Assembly: GCA_026261815.1 (NCBI GenBank)
Contig: JAMPIT010000417.1
Span: 7,659,501-7,723,500 of the forward strand
Reading direction: 5' to 3'
From: Monarcha castaneiventris obscurior
Taxonomy: Eukaryota; Chordata; Aves; Passeriformes; Monarchidae
DNA length: 64,000 bases
The notes beneath the pieces are model-generated. The model had not been told where the DNA came from, made no database searches, and worked only from the letters and a program-made list of their open reading frames with translations. The position numbers and the translations under genes were made by a program. Positions 36,501 to 48,900 of the stretch are shown here, in pieces. Position 1 is the first letter of the stretch, and each line of letters starts with the position of its first letter.

Positions 36501-39500
36501 TTCCTGCGGTGAGGAGATGAGGGGACTTGTTGCAGCAGAGAAAATAGTGCAGTAGATCCTCTTTGTGGAGGAAGAAAGGAGTATGATCCGGCTTGCAGAC
36601 ACAGCTCACCTGCTTGTGTGACAAATCCCTTCCTGGGTGGGTCACCAGGTGGGAACCAAACCCTGAACCTCTGGATCCCAAATGAGGATCCCGTGCTGTT
36701 TTGAGTTAGAGGTTTGCTAACTTGAATGCAGCAGTCACCTCAAGTTCCCTCAGGTGGACAAGACACTTGAGGCTGACTAACCTACCTTCGTATTCACGTG
36801 GGCTACGCTCCTCCTTCTGAATTTTTGCCCTTGCTCCTTAATGGAGATGGGAAAGAAGATTCATCCATGCCTTTTAAAATGGACATGGAATTGAGGGAGG
36901 AGTTTATTTGAAAGTATCCCCTTCCTTTCCCCATAACCCTTAGAAAAAAAAATCAACAAAAACAGGGAAATATTCTCTGTGTCTGTGCCATGTTTGTTCT
37001 CGTCGTCGTGTTTTTAGAGGAGATTTTATGATGGAGTGGAAAAAGTGAAATGATTAGTTTTGCATAAAAAAAGAAAAGTTTTAAAAAAAATTTCTACGGG
37101 GAGAGAGCGAGAGAGAGTTTAAAAATGAATAATAAATGCAGTGATTGCACAAACTGTAGTGGTATTAGATGGTCCTTAGAGAAAAGAGTATTTTGTAGTA
37201 TCGAAGCATGTGTGTCTGGGATGGTGTTTGGCTTGCTTGAACTGGAGGGAAAGGCATTCTAGGACTAAGCAGCGATCTCTGAGCTGAAAAGGCAAGTTGC
37301 ATGTTGGAGGAACCCTGTCTACAAACCTTTCCCGTCCTTGCCTCTCAAGTGTTGGAGTGAGTTCCCTTCCCTCCCATACCTCTCCTGTGAGCTAAGGTGG
37401 AGTCTCCAAGTGGTTTTCTGGCTGAGCAGCCCTCAGAGATGGCCGGTCACATTCTGCCAGAACGTGGATTGGGCCATCAACATGGAAACAGTTGACTTAC
37501 TTTGCATGCACAGCAAGCTGCTAATGCTTGGGGTTGGCATGTACCTTTCCTGCCAACTTGCTGTCTTTTCTCTTTTCCATCCCCTATATCCAAGCAGAAT
37601 TATTCATGGTGGGCTTATTTCCTGGGAAGCAGATATGCCTCTCCTCTGTAGGGTTTCTTAACTTCTTCCAGTACCAGGTGGGGGGTGGCATTTTTCTCTA
37701 TAGATTTCACCACATCAGGACAGAACTGAGTCCCATTGGTGTGTATTCCAGCACCCCTTCTCCAACAGTGGCCAGATCTTTAGAGGCAGATGAGAGATCT
37801 GCCTCGTGTGCTCTGATCATGTTGCTGAGGGACGTGCACCCTCTTCTTGAAGCCAGCAATTGCTGGAAGTTTCTAGGGTGGAGAGGGGAGAGGAACACCC
37901 TGACAGGACTGTGCTCAAGTAGGGCAGCCTGCTCCAGCTTCCTTCGGGATGGTGGGGAAGAGTTGTCTGAGCGTTCCTTCAGAGCGAGGAGGCGGCTCTT
38001 GTGTGCTGGCTTCCCCATCCAAGATGTCTCTGCTGGTGATTATCTGGTGTGTGGGAGTGACTGCAGGGAAGAGGGAAACCACCAGATGTTGGTGTCTGAA
38101 CAGAAGATGGCAGGCAGGGACACTTGAACAGCTTTTCTTGTCTGAACTTCTCTGGTGCCCTTTGCAGTGGCTTTGCAGTGGTAGATGGCTGATGTCTCAA
38201 TGCCTCCCATAGCCTTCTCTCTCTGCCCATCAAACTCTGTCAGTGCTTCCCATGGCTTTCAACTTGGAACAGAAATCTCCTGTCCCGTGCTCTCTTCTCA
38301 ATGAGCACCATGGGACTGGAGGGGCATGAAGCTAATGAGATACAAGCTCCTTTGGGGATGAAACCAGAAATAGTGTGGTGAGCAGGCCCAGCTGTGGTGA
38401 GCCACTGCTTAAATTCTGTTTTCAAAAGAGAAAGGGAGCATTTCTCTGTCTCCGCTTACTGCAGTTCCCAGGGAGATTTTGTGAAATAAAAAAAAGAAAA
38501 AAATGAAAAAAAACTACAACCACAATCTTGCTTTTTACCAGGTAGGAGCTGTCTCTGTGCTGAGTCTTCCTAGGGATATCACTCCCTTCTCTGGCCCCTC
38601 TTTGTAGAGGAGGCTTCAGCAACTCCCAGCGTTTGGAGATTATCACCTTCCTGGGAACTTCCTGGCAGAAAGAGGTTGCCATGCTTGAAGGATGGTGTCC
38701 CAAGTTCCCCACACTTCTGCCCACCCCAGGCTGTGGCATTAGTGGGGCTGCTCAGGAGCAGGTCCTTCTTCCCAGGGAGGTGTAACAAACCTGGAGCGTG
38801 TGTTTGGCTAAGTGCTTGTTTTCCCTTTTGCTTCCTTCCCCACCTTCTGACAAGACTTCTTCCTCCTTGCCTGGCACATCCTTTTACTCCAATGTCGCTT
38901 GCTTTTGCTGCATTTTTCAATTGCCCAATAATCACGCAAGAGCTGGGATCTTATTTACTTCTTATATATAAATATATGAATATAAAATACCTCCCCCCTC
39001 CCTTCCTCCCCGTCTCACCCACCACCTTGTGCGCAGCCTTCCTGATCTCTGCTCTGAAGGCAATCTGCTGTAGAGGGTTAATTTGGGGTCGGGGATTTGG
39101 TGCCTCCTGAGTTCTGTTCCTTCTTGGCTTGCTGTGGCTTTTCTGCCAGCTGTGTCACTGCCCTGTGCCTCTGTCTCCCTCATGCTGAGGGAAGGGGGGG
39201 TGGAGGGGACCATCCTGCTGAGGGTGCTGGCAGCCCAACTCTTGAGGCATTTGCACAGAGATGGAGTGCTCAGTGTTGCTTCAGAAATCCCCTGCTCCCT
39301 GTCTGTGCTTCCTTTCCCAGGTAACTCCAGGAAGTATCTTCATTTCACCAGCGCTTTGAGGTTGAGAAAATAAGTGTCTTTATTTTCTTTTTTTACTTCT
39401 ATTTTTGAGATCCTTCCCCAGAGTGCAATGTGTATGGTTTCTTTTTGGGGGTGTTGATGGCAGGAGATGTTGGAGTCTGTCTCCATGCTCACCTTTGCCT

Positions 39501-41405
39501 TTCTGTCCTCTGCTCCTCTCACATTTTACTGTTGCCCTGTGTCAGACTGATGTGGTCAGAGGTATTTGCACCCGTCTGTGCAGGGTCAGTCATGGCACCA
39601 GGAGCTTCTCCCATGTTCTGTGTGGTGCATTCTGAGGTGCCCTGTGTCTCACCTGCCTCACCTGTAAGCATGCAGCAGGGCCTTGAGTTCTTTCTTCCCT
39701 TCTCTGAATTTCTCCTTCCAGGAGTGGAGATACAGTCAGTTGCCCTTCCTGTGCCTCTGGCAGCTCTTCTATCCATTCCAGCTTCTCTGTGGTGGGAAAC
39801 AGAACGATTCCAGGGCCATCCAGAAGCACAGTCCTTGGGGTAAGGGTCCTTCCACCCCAGGTGAGCTCTGTGCTTTGAGCCCAGCCCCTCCAGGCACTGG
39901 CAGGTGGCACTGGGATGGAGGAGAAGGATGCCCTCTGCTCCTGGGCTGAGTGGAGCTGGGAGGTGGGCAGCAAGCAGCGTGCTGTGGCACAGGGAAGAAG
40001 GGAGGTGACAGAACTGCAGCAAGATGCAGTCAGAGCTGATGCCAGCTTCTGCAACAGTTCAGATAATGTGTCTGCTGGGAGCAAAGGGGCACGGTGGGAC
40101 ATGCAGGCAAAGTGTTAATTCCCATTGCAGGGTCCTGGTTCTTTACTTCATTCCTTGTTCAGCTGAGCACTTAGAGCTCACACTAAACCTCTGAAACACG
40201 GCTGGGTGGGTCAAAGCACTTGGTGGGGCTTCAGGGCCTCATAGGACTAGTGGGGCTTTTCCATGCTGCCAAGCAGCCCCCCAGCTGGTGCCTGTTCTCG
40301 AGGGATGGTGAGGGTTTCCCTCTGGGCAGAGTGGCAGGTAGGTGCTCTTGCACAGGTAGGTTGCTCTTCAGCTGTCCTGGAGGGAGCCTGCTGCTTCCAG
40401 CCCCCAGCTGCAAAGCAGGGGCAGAATCTTAGGTCAAGTTCTCAAACGGAACAAAAAAATTAATCGTTGTGATGACTTTTTTTAGAAAAGAGTTGTCATG
40501 CTTGCACCTCCCCCAAGCAAATCAACTTAGTGTGCTGTCCTCCTTCCTCTTCTCCCCTGTGCCATTAAGCCTTGTACACTCCCTAAGAATAGAGGAGACT
40601 CTCTACTTTGGGATTTTTTTTCCCCGTTTGTTTTCTTTTTGCATAGCAAGTTGTCTGCTGGTGGTGGAGGACAGGGGCCTGCTTCATCTGTTCCTTCCTT
40701 TCACCTTCCCCTGTGCCAAGCTTAGGCTCAAATACTGCAGATTCCTGCAAACACTGAACTTGGAGCAGGTGAGTGACCCACTGAGTTCTGTGGTACTTGG
40801 GTGCTTCAGATTCTGCCTGTGCTTGAGCTTTGACAGCATCAGAGCCCTTCCTTTCTCTTGGAGGTGGTCAGCCCTAACTCTGAGAGTACTAATAGTTCTG
40901 GTGCAACCCATCTGTCTCTTCATTTCCCCTCACTTGGCATACAGAGTGAAGGTGGTAATTTTTTTTTAATTTAAAATAAACCTAAATATGTATCTTGTAA
41001 TTTTTTTTTATTTTGAAAAAAATGCATTTAAGGATTGTGCACGGATGAATTGTATATCTATATATTATTTTTTTGTCTTGCAATTTTCATTTTAAATATA
41101 GTGTTTGTTCAGTTTTGTTTTGTTTTGTTTTTTAATCCAGTTCCCAGCTGGCTAAACTCTGTCTAGAGTGGATGGGTGGGAGGCAGAGCCACTGGAGGGG
41201 GTGATTGAATCACCCCTTCCCTTGGTGCTTCCCACAAGAAACTGGTTTGCTCCAGGTTTGGGGGTGGGGGTTGTGCTAATTACTCTTGTATTCTTGTACA
41301 TTTTGTTCTTTCTGCTGCTCTTGAATATTGTATCAATGCCAGAAATGGGGAGTTAAAAATTAAAACAAAAAATTAACCCCAATAAATTGTTACATTCCAA
41401 AACCT
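33569..41405 (+). other. CBX6: 3'UTR of CBX6, up to 7.8 kb
   Basis: No second gene lies between the CBX6 stop and 41.4 kb. AT-rich UTR-like sequence with poly(A) signals occurs at three places: AATAAA at 37131, AATAAA at 40975, and AATAAA at 41381. The last has a GTTGTTGTTTT downstream element. Alternative polyadenylation is therefore likely. The open frames inside are short and have no recognised domain. Confidence 0.65.
37131..37136 (+). terminator. CBX6: Candidate proximal CBX6 poly(A) signal
   Basis: AATAAA follows a strongly AT-rich stretch (about 36945-37130), with a moderately GT-rich stretch 20-40 bases downstream. Use of this site would give a 3.6-kb 3'UTR. Confidence 0.5.
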
Positions 41406-41415
41406 GTTGTTGTTT
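41381..41415 (+). terminator. CBX6: Distal CBX6 poly(A) site
   Basis: AATAAA at 41381-41386 is followed by TTGTTACATTCC and a GT-rich element (CTGTTGTTGTTTTCC at about 41403-41417). Cleavage is expected near 41400. Confidence 0.75.
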
Positions 41416-44400
41416 TCCTTGGGCAGGCTGTGACTCTGGAGCTTGGGAGCAGGGCTACGGAAATGCCTGCCCTGAGCCAGCACGGATCAGCTCTGCAGTC
41501 AAGCACCTGGTACCTTCTTGGGCACCATGGGTCAGTCCTGGTTTGGTCTTTGGACCTTTCTGGACACAGAGAAGCTCTCACAAAAGACAAGGGTGTGTTC
41601 TGGAATGTTAAGGGAAGAGGGAGCATTTGGGAAGGCCAAGCTGTAGCAAGTGGAACCTGAACGCCCTCTTCCCAAGTGCTTTGGCAAATTTCCCATGGGT
41701 CTCCCACATCCTTTTCTTTTAAAAATGAAATAGATCAGAGTGCAACCTAGCACTTGGTGGCTGAAAAATGATTTAGGCTTTTCCCAACTCCACAACGTGT
41801 GCTTAAGTGCACTTTATGACAAGCTGATCTAAGAAATATGGCAAAAAATCCTCTCCCTGTTTCCAGTAGAAGCCCCAGATTCACTCCATCACTCTAACCC
41901 ATAGCAGCTGCATAAAAAGGCTCAGCCAGACTTCTAGGGGGGAAGTGCTGGTGGTGGGAGATGCGGTGGGGCAAGCGAGTGGGATTTGGACAGAGATGCC
42001 CTTTGGGCAAGCAGGAGAGAAGGGCAGGAAGGCAGCTCATCTGGGTACTGGGAAAGGGCAGTGTCTGGGCACAGCTTCAACCAAACCACCCTCAGCGCTG
42101 CCCTTCAGGAGTGCAGTGTGATCTCACCTGGAGGGGAGAGATTGGGCTGAACTGGGTGTTCCTTGGAGAGATACTTGTGCAGTGCCTGAGTTTTGGAAAG
42201 CCACAGCAGAGCCTACTCCAGTGGTGACATGGCTGGCAGCAGGGAATGCTGCCTACCAAAGCCAGCACAGCCAAGGTGTCACTCCTGTCATGCCATCAGG
42301 CTCACTTTGCCTCTGCTGCGTGCTGAAACACTCGCAAGGCCAGCACTCCCTCCTCCCTTGTCCTTGCATCCTGGTTTTGCTCAGAAGCCAGTGGACTTTT
42401 GGCTGGATTTGAGAACACCAAATGAAGCCAACTCTCATCCATCCTTCCCAGAGCAGGAAGAAGGCTGGAGAGACAGACCCCAGCCTGACTGGACCCATCC
42501 AGTGAGGTCCTGCACCAGCACACCGGTGCAGGCAGACCCAGTAACCAGGGCAAGGTGATGCAAGTCACATCTGTAGGGCTGAGAAACCTGGAAATGAAAG
42601 AAGCCATTATTCCCATTCTATGTAGAGCCTGCAGATCACCAGGCACCGTGGACTGAAGGCTCCTGGTGTAAGGAGATGGTGGAGCTGAGTCCATAGAGTG
42701 GCAGTGGCAGAGGGGCCCTTTCATCTCCTTAGGGTGGCCCTAGGGATGCTCCTGAGCTGGATGATGACCCGGGAGGAGGGAATCCCCCACCTCAGAGGCA
42801 TCAGCTTACCCTCCCCCGGGAAAAGGTTTCTCCCCTTCCCTCACCCCACCACCGTGCTGGCCTCTGCATCATGAAAGGGTTTCATGCTGGCCGGGATGGA
42901 GCTGCCTGGTTCCTGTGGGGAGGGTTGGATGCAGGGCAGCCTTGGAGCAGCAGGTGACCTTCCCCTCAAGCCAGCAGTCCGTCCAAAATGTCCCTCTCAC
43001 CCAGAGGGTACAGCAGGGTGGCCCCTTGTCCCCCCTTGCCCTGCCTGCAGCCACCCCTTGGGGACAGCTGCTAGCCCCAGACACCATTTGGGTGTTAATT
43101 AGATGGAAGAAAATCCTTTAATTGCTCACTCCCAGTCCCTCTGGGCTGAATCCATGAGCTCTTGTTAAATCTAGCTTCTGTCACCAATTCTGTCCAAAAC
43201 AGGAACCAAAATCTCCCCAAAGCCCCGCATTGCCTTCCCCTACCCTGTCACACACAGGAGGGCAGGGTTTTGGCAGCACCGCGTCCTTGCAGGGCTGCCC
43301 ACCGAGCATCTCTGAATTGTCATTCATGGGACTGGGAGGCTGCTCTGGCTACTCACCAGCCTGAGTCATCACCCCCTGTGAAAATCTATTTTTGTCACCT
43401 CTTTGTCTCTGGGAAGAAGTTGTGGTCCCTGCTGAGGGACAGGTCGGGACCGTGGGAGCAGCGAGCATTACTCAACTCTTCCCCATCCCAACATGGTTGA
43501 GTGGGGCCAGGCTGGTGCAGAGGGGCTCACCCTCCCTGTCACGGCCAGAGCGACATCAGCCAGAGGTATAAACCTTGCCACCACCATCCTGCAGCTTTTG
43601 ATAATGAAATCTGGATGTTCAGGACAGCATCACTTCTCCTGGCAAGAAGCTTTGTAGAAGCATACAGCACCTCTTTCCTCAGGGTTGCAGGTAAAGGATA
43701 CCCTTCCCACGCTGATCTGCACGCTGTGGGGCAGGGTGGGCTCGTCCAGCACTCGCGTGGGCTCCTTTCCAACCCACTCCTGCCTGGCTCTGCCGGGTGG
43801 GCGTGCAGCAGGCACGGGGTGAGGCAGCAGGGTGCAATCCCCTGCCGCTGTTAGCAAGGGACAGGCTGGAGGCAGGTGGCCTCCCTCCACATCACGGGGT
43901 GCAGGCTTCTATTTCCGTCCCACGCCAGTGCCCACTCGTCCCAGCACACCCCAAGCACTCCCCCTCCCGGAGAGCTCACTGGCCTCACCACCGGGATCAG
44001 GCGCCTGTTGCTTGGACTTTCTTCACATCCACCTGCTCAGCCTGCTCCACCTCCACTTTTCCTCCTCATCATTCCCTTAATCTCTCCCTCTTCCTTGAAG
44101 CACCCCATCTGTCTTCCTCTCCTCCTCCCCACAGCTTTACAACACCACAAGTCAGGCGGGTCTCTTGCTGGCTGGGGTGCAATGCACTCTGTGGGGAGAA
44201 AGGGTGACTGTACCCTGTCAACAACATTCCCCTCCCTGCTCCCATAGAGCCAAATCTGAGGCGTCTTTGTAGCTCTGGCTCCCTTGCTATATCCACTCAA
44301 ATATGCCTGGGGGGAAAGAAGATGTAATTTTTACCGTTGTTTCATACCCAGCACTGAGGCTGTTTTAAACACACATGCTCCTGCTTCCCTGCCGGCTAGG

Positions 44401-44950
44401 AAGGATTTCCTGCCATTACTGAGTAGAGCTTGAGATTGATTTTGTTCGCTTTCCCTCTTCTGCTCCTCTTTTCTCGGCAGGGCTGCGTCGCCAAGGCCCC
44501 TGTGTGCCTGGGAAACAGGAGAGGGCATGGCACAACTTCTGTCGGAGCAAGGAGAAAGTGGTTGTCTCAAGTAGCTCGTTTAAGAGCAGTTCAGACTAGA
44601 GTGGTGGTGGGCAAGATTAAACGTGTGTATTTATTTCCCAAATGGATAACATGGGCGTGCGGGGCAGAGGGTGAGGCAGCCCACGGCAGCTCTCTGCAAC
44701 AGTCCTGTCTGAGGTGGGAGAGCAAGACAGCCAGGAAGTTTGCTAGTTTAATTTTTAGGAGAAAGGCAAGGACGGAAAGGCCCGAAAGACCACCACGGGG
44801 AATGACTGATTACGAGACACTCACCCTCAGGGTATCAAGGGGCCCTTTACTTCCAGCCTAGGCGTCTCGCAGGGGGAAAATCCTCCCATGGGCTGTGCCG
44901 GAGCAGCATCCTCTCGCCAGAGGCTCCCACCGGGCTGCCTTCAGCGAGCC
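41406..44950. other. CBX6-NPTXR intergenic spacer
   Basis: A 3.5-kb spacer without a recognisable exon, RNA gene or transposon. CpG density and GC rise toward the NPTXR promoter. Confidence 0.7.
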
Positions 44951-45354
44951 CGAGGCAGGGCTGGTCCCGTCCCCGGGTGCCCCCGGGGTGCCCTCCCTCC
45001 CCTTCCCGTCCCCTTGCCCGCTCGCCTCCCAGCGCTCGGACCATCACCCCTGCAGCCCGGGGAGGGTGCTCAGCGGGAAGGGGGGTCACTGAGAGGGGCA
45101 CGGCCGGGGCCGGGGCGGGGGCGGTGGCGGGGGCGGGGGCGATGCGGTGCGGTGCGGGCGGCGCCGCCCGGCACATATAAGCGCGGCGCGGCGCGGCGGG
45201 GCCCCGGCGCCGGTGCTGCTGCCGGTACCATCCTTCCCCGCCAGCTCCCTCCGGGCTGCCCGTCCATCCCTCCGACCGTCCGTCCCCTTCTCCATCCCCG
45301 CCCGCTTTGTTTTCTCGCCGTCCGCGGGCTCGGGCCCCCCACGCCGCTGCCACC
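44950..45354 (+). promoter_or_regulatory. NPTXR: NPTXR promoter: GC boxes, TATA box and AUG-free leader
   Basis: Repeated GGGGCGGGGG Sp1-type boxes lie at about 45110-45140. A TATA box (CATATAAG, 45174-45181) follows, so transcription should begin near 45205. From there to the CTG at 45355 there is no ATG in any frame. The only nearby upstream in-frame ATG (45142) lies before the TATA box and meets a TAA at 45178. The G-run region could form a G-quadruplex. Confidence 0.75.
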
Positions 45355-45960
45355 CTGAAGTTTCTGGCGGTGCTGCTGGCGGCGGGCATGCTGGCTTTCC
45401 TGGGGGCCATCATCTGCATCATCGCCAGCGTCCACCCGGCCGGCACCGCCGCGCCCGCCGCCGCCGCCGACAATGACTCGGCCGCCGCCGCCCTCCTGCC
45501 CGCCGCCGACAAGGGGCTGGGAGCGCTGCACGGCCCCGCCGAGGCTCTGGCCAGCGCCGGGCCGCGCCTGCCGGGGGGGCCGCCGCTCTTCAGCCGCTTC
45601 GTCTGCACGCCGCTGAGCACCGAGTGCCCGGCGGCCGGCACCGGCACCGCCGCCGGCAGCACCGCCGGCCCCGAGGAGCTGCTGGCGCTGCGGAGCGCGG
45701 CGGCCCAGCTGCGCCGCACGGCGCTGGAGCAGAAGGAGCGGATCCGCATGGACCAGGAGACCATCCGGGAGCTCACCGGCAAGCTCAGCCGCTGCGAGGG
45801 CGGCCTGCGGAGCCCCCCCGCCGCCGCGCCCCCCGCCGCCGCCGGGCTCCGCGCCGCCCCGCGCCCCGGCACCATGGGCCACCCTCCCGACGAGCCGCCC
45901 GCCGTGCGGGAGCTGGAGGAGGCTGTCCGCACCCTCCAGGACCGAATCGACCGGATTGAG
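45355..45960 (+). CDS. NPTXR: NPTXR coding exon 1 (anchor and first coiled coils, residues 1-202)
   Basis: The exon starts at the CTG and encodes the membrane anchor and an Ala/Pro-rich stalk with C84, C91 and C147. The coiled-coil EELLALRSAAAQLRR region follows, and the exon ends RTLQDRIDRIE in phase 0 at a GTGCGA donor. It is extremely GC-rich. Confidence 0.92.
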
Positions 45961-48900
45961 GTGCGAGGGATGCTCTTGGGGTTCTGGGAGGGATTCTCCC
46001 GGGGGATGATGCTCCCAGGGAAAGATGCTCCTGGGGGTCTGTGAGGGATGGTCCCAGGCGATGTTGCTCCTGGGGTGATGCTCCCACACGTGCCATTCCC
46101 CAGGCCTGCAGCCACATGCAGCCCGAACCAGCTCGTCCCCCTCATGGGGCTTCAGGAAGGTTGTCCTTGCCTCGCTCTTTCCTGAGATCTCTGCCGAGGG
46201 GCAAGGGAGCCCCCCTCTCTTCCCTCCGTGCAGGGTAGTCCCAAAGCACCAGGGCTGCCCCACTTCCCCCCAGTCTGCACCCAGGCAGGGTACCTTGCTT
46301 GCCCCACAGCACCTGCCAAGGACTCCTCCAAAGTAGGTTGGCAGCTCAGAGCCAGATCCTGCCCTTTAGCAAAAAGGTAAATCCCATCTGGTGCCTCCGT
46401 GGTTATGAATGGGTTGTCTCACAAAGTAAAGTGCAGTGCCACCCACTGTGAGCCTGGCACCCTTTTCCCCCATGGTCCACAGGAGCTGGAGAGAGAAGGG
46501 CACAGCCAGAGTCATTCACTGGGCCCATTCCTGTGGCACTGGGCTGTTGGCATTTGGGCTGCAGACCCCTGGTCCCCGCTCTGCAGCAGTTGCACAGCGT
46601 GTGCTGGGCAGGCTCAGCCCTAGCCCAGCCACAAGCCAGTGGCACCAAAGGCTCTCCCGTGATGCCTGTCATGGGGCACATCACAGAGTGCATGTGAGTG
46701 TTGATTTATTTGGGCTGATACGGGCTCAGCGGCCCCATGGCCCTTGGCAGACTTTGCGGGATACGGCTGTGGCAATGGTTTTGGCACATGAGAGCTGCAA
46801 GAGGAGAGTCATCTGTTTTCCCTGTGGGAATTGCTCCAGGCAGGGATTGTTCCCTGAGGTCTGTCAGGTGTCAGAGCCACCTGCAAGGAGCCTCCTGCAA
46901 GTCCTCAATGTTCTCATCTTCCTGTTCAGTTCCCTGTTGCCCTCTCCACTCTTCCCTGGAGTGTGGAGCTAAGAGGGAGGTCATGCAGCACCCCAAGGGG
47001 TCCCTCTCCTCAGCTTTGCCCTTCTGCCCTCTCCCTGCAGCCACGTGGACACAGCAGCAGCAGCAGGCAATGCATGGGAAATTCAGAGCCACTAAGGTCA
47101 CAGGCTGAGAAATTACTCTGGGAGAGAGGGTTATTGTAATGGATGGAGACATGAACAGGAATAGAAACAGAGAAAGGCAAAGAAACACATGCACACAAGA
47201 AGGAAAAGAGCTGGAAGAGCAGAGGAAGCACCTGTGAGCTGTCAGGGTAATGCACACACGGGCACAAGAAAAAACACAGAGGCAGGTGTGGGGAGAGTGG
47301 GATGTGCAGCCTGTCTGACACATTGCCTAGAACTAAATGCAACCAAAGGGAGGGACAGATCCCCCCACAAAAACCCCCTGCAGCCCCAAACAAATGATTT
47401 TCCATCAGTGGAATAACACAGCAGGTATGCTCACCCAGAAATAAAGCGGGGAAATAAGTCCGTGCACACGAATATCAGGTGATGCACAGTGGGATGGTGC
47501 CCAGTATACCAGTTTGGATCTTGGGGAGCATCAGGCCATAGAGCCATGCTCTCCCTCTTCTCCGTGGGGCAGCACCACCCATGAGCTGCCCTGGCCCCTC
47601 TCCTGGGGTCTCTGATGATGGTGGGAGGTTTGGGGTGGAGGAGGAGGGTGAAGCTCACAAGGGCTGGAGCAGGCTCTCACACAGGTCTGGGGAGCCTAAA
47701 GCGATGCTGGGACAAGGCTCATGCACACACTGATGAGGAAGCCAAGTGACACATGACTAAAAATGTTCAGTTTTGTGTTGCCAGGGGCCTGAGGGTCCCA
47801 AGTATACTCTGCAGGGGAGACACAGCACCCTGAGGCTCAGTGAGCCCTGCCAGGTGAGGAAATAGGGCACTGTGCTGCAGGTGGGCTGGCTCCTGCCTGG
47901 TGAGAGGTGTCACCCATGTGCACCATGCCCCTGTGATGGCTGCAGCCCAGCCAGCTGAGCCATCCAGAGATGGTTGCCTGTGGCCTCCCTCTCCGAATTG
48001 CCTCCCATCCCACCCCAGGAGCAGACACCTAAAACTTCATGGTGGGGTACCTGCACTCTTTTGTCCCACATGGCTCCACCTGTCAGCCCTGGGAGCCTTC
48101 CTGGGGTAGTCTATGATATGGGGAGCACTCTCAGCCTCCACAGCTATCCTGGATGGTGGCAATGATCACCCCGTAAGGTGACCTGGATGGGGACAGTCCC
48201 AGGGTGGCCCCCATGTGCTGGAGAGTCTGCAAAACCCATTGGGAAGGAGAGGAAATGCTGCCAAGTCTGCGGTGGCTTAGTCTCAGAAGAGAGATGACAC
48301 AAAATGCCATGAGCCGCTCTGGGAAGGCTGCATCCCAGGGAGTCTCCAGGCAGGTTTGCCAGCAGGGATTACTGCTGGATGCTTCAGAGCTGGGACTGCG
48401 GGGAGGGGGCTGGTGGAAGATTGCTGATCTAATCTGGGCACTCTCAGCCCTGTCTGTAAGGCATAACAAGATTTATTCATGTACTGAAAAACCTATTAAG
48501 GCATTTGTTTCTTAATTTTGTCGGCATGGCAGAAGGATTTCCCAGGGGAGGATGCAGGGAGGGCCCCCTCGCTCTTTGTCCCCTGCCATTTCCGTGGGGC
48601 TGGGCTAGCATCAGCACAGCATTCCCACATCTCCCGTCACCTCTTCCTAACGCCACCCGAGGCACTGCTCGTCCTTTCCTCGTGCACAGCAGCCTAGTTA
48701 GGCTTTTTCATCCTGGTTTTGGGGGTCCCCCACCCCCTTTCTCTCAGCACATGCTCATGTCTGTACACTCAGGTGCATCTTGGAACACAGAGCCGAGGGA
48801 CCCAGGTGCTTCTTTTCCACGCTTTTAGTTATTGCTGCAAATGGAAAGGGAGCGCGGAGAGAATCACCTTGGCTGCCTGGGCTGTGCTGAGATGCAGATG

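Noticed and set aside
45142..45180. Upstream in-frame ATG as the NPTXR start
   Set aside because: It lies before the TATA box and is followed by TAA at 45178, so it cannot give the protein.
44847..46145. Minus-strand open frame of 432 codons over NPTXR exon 1
   Set aside because: It is a shadow of the GC-rich exon and promoter: composition is Arg/Gly/Ala/Pro-rich and shows no domain, and the + strand frame is a known conserved protein.
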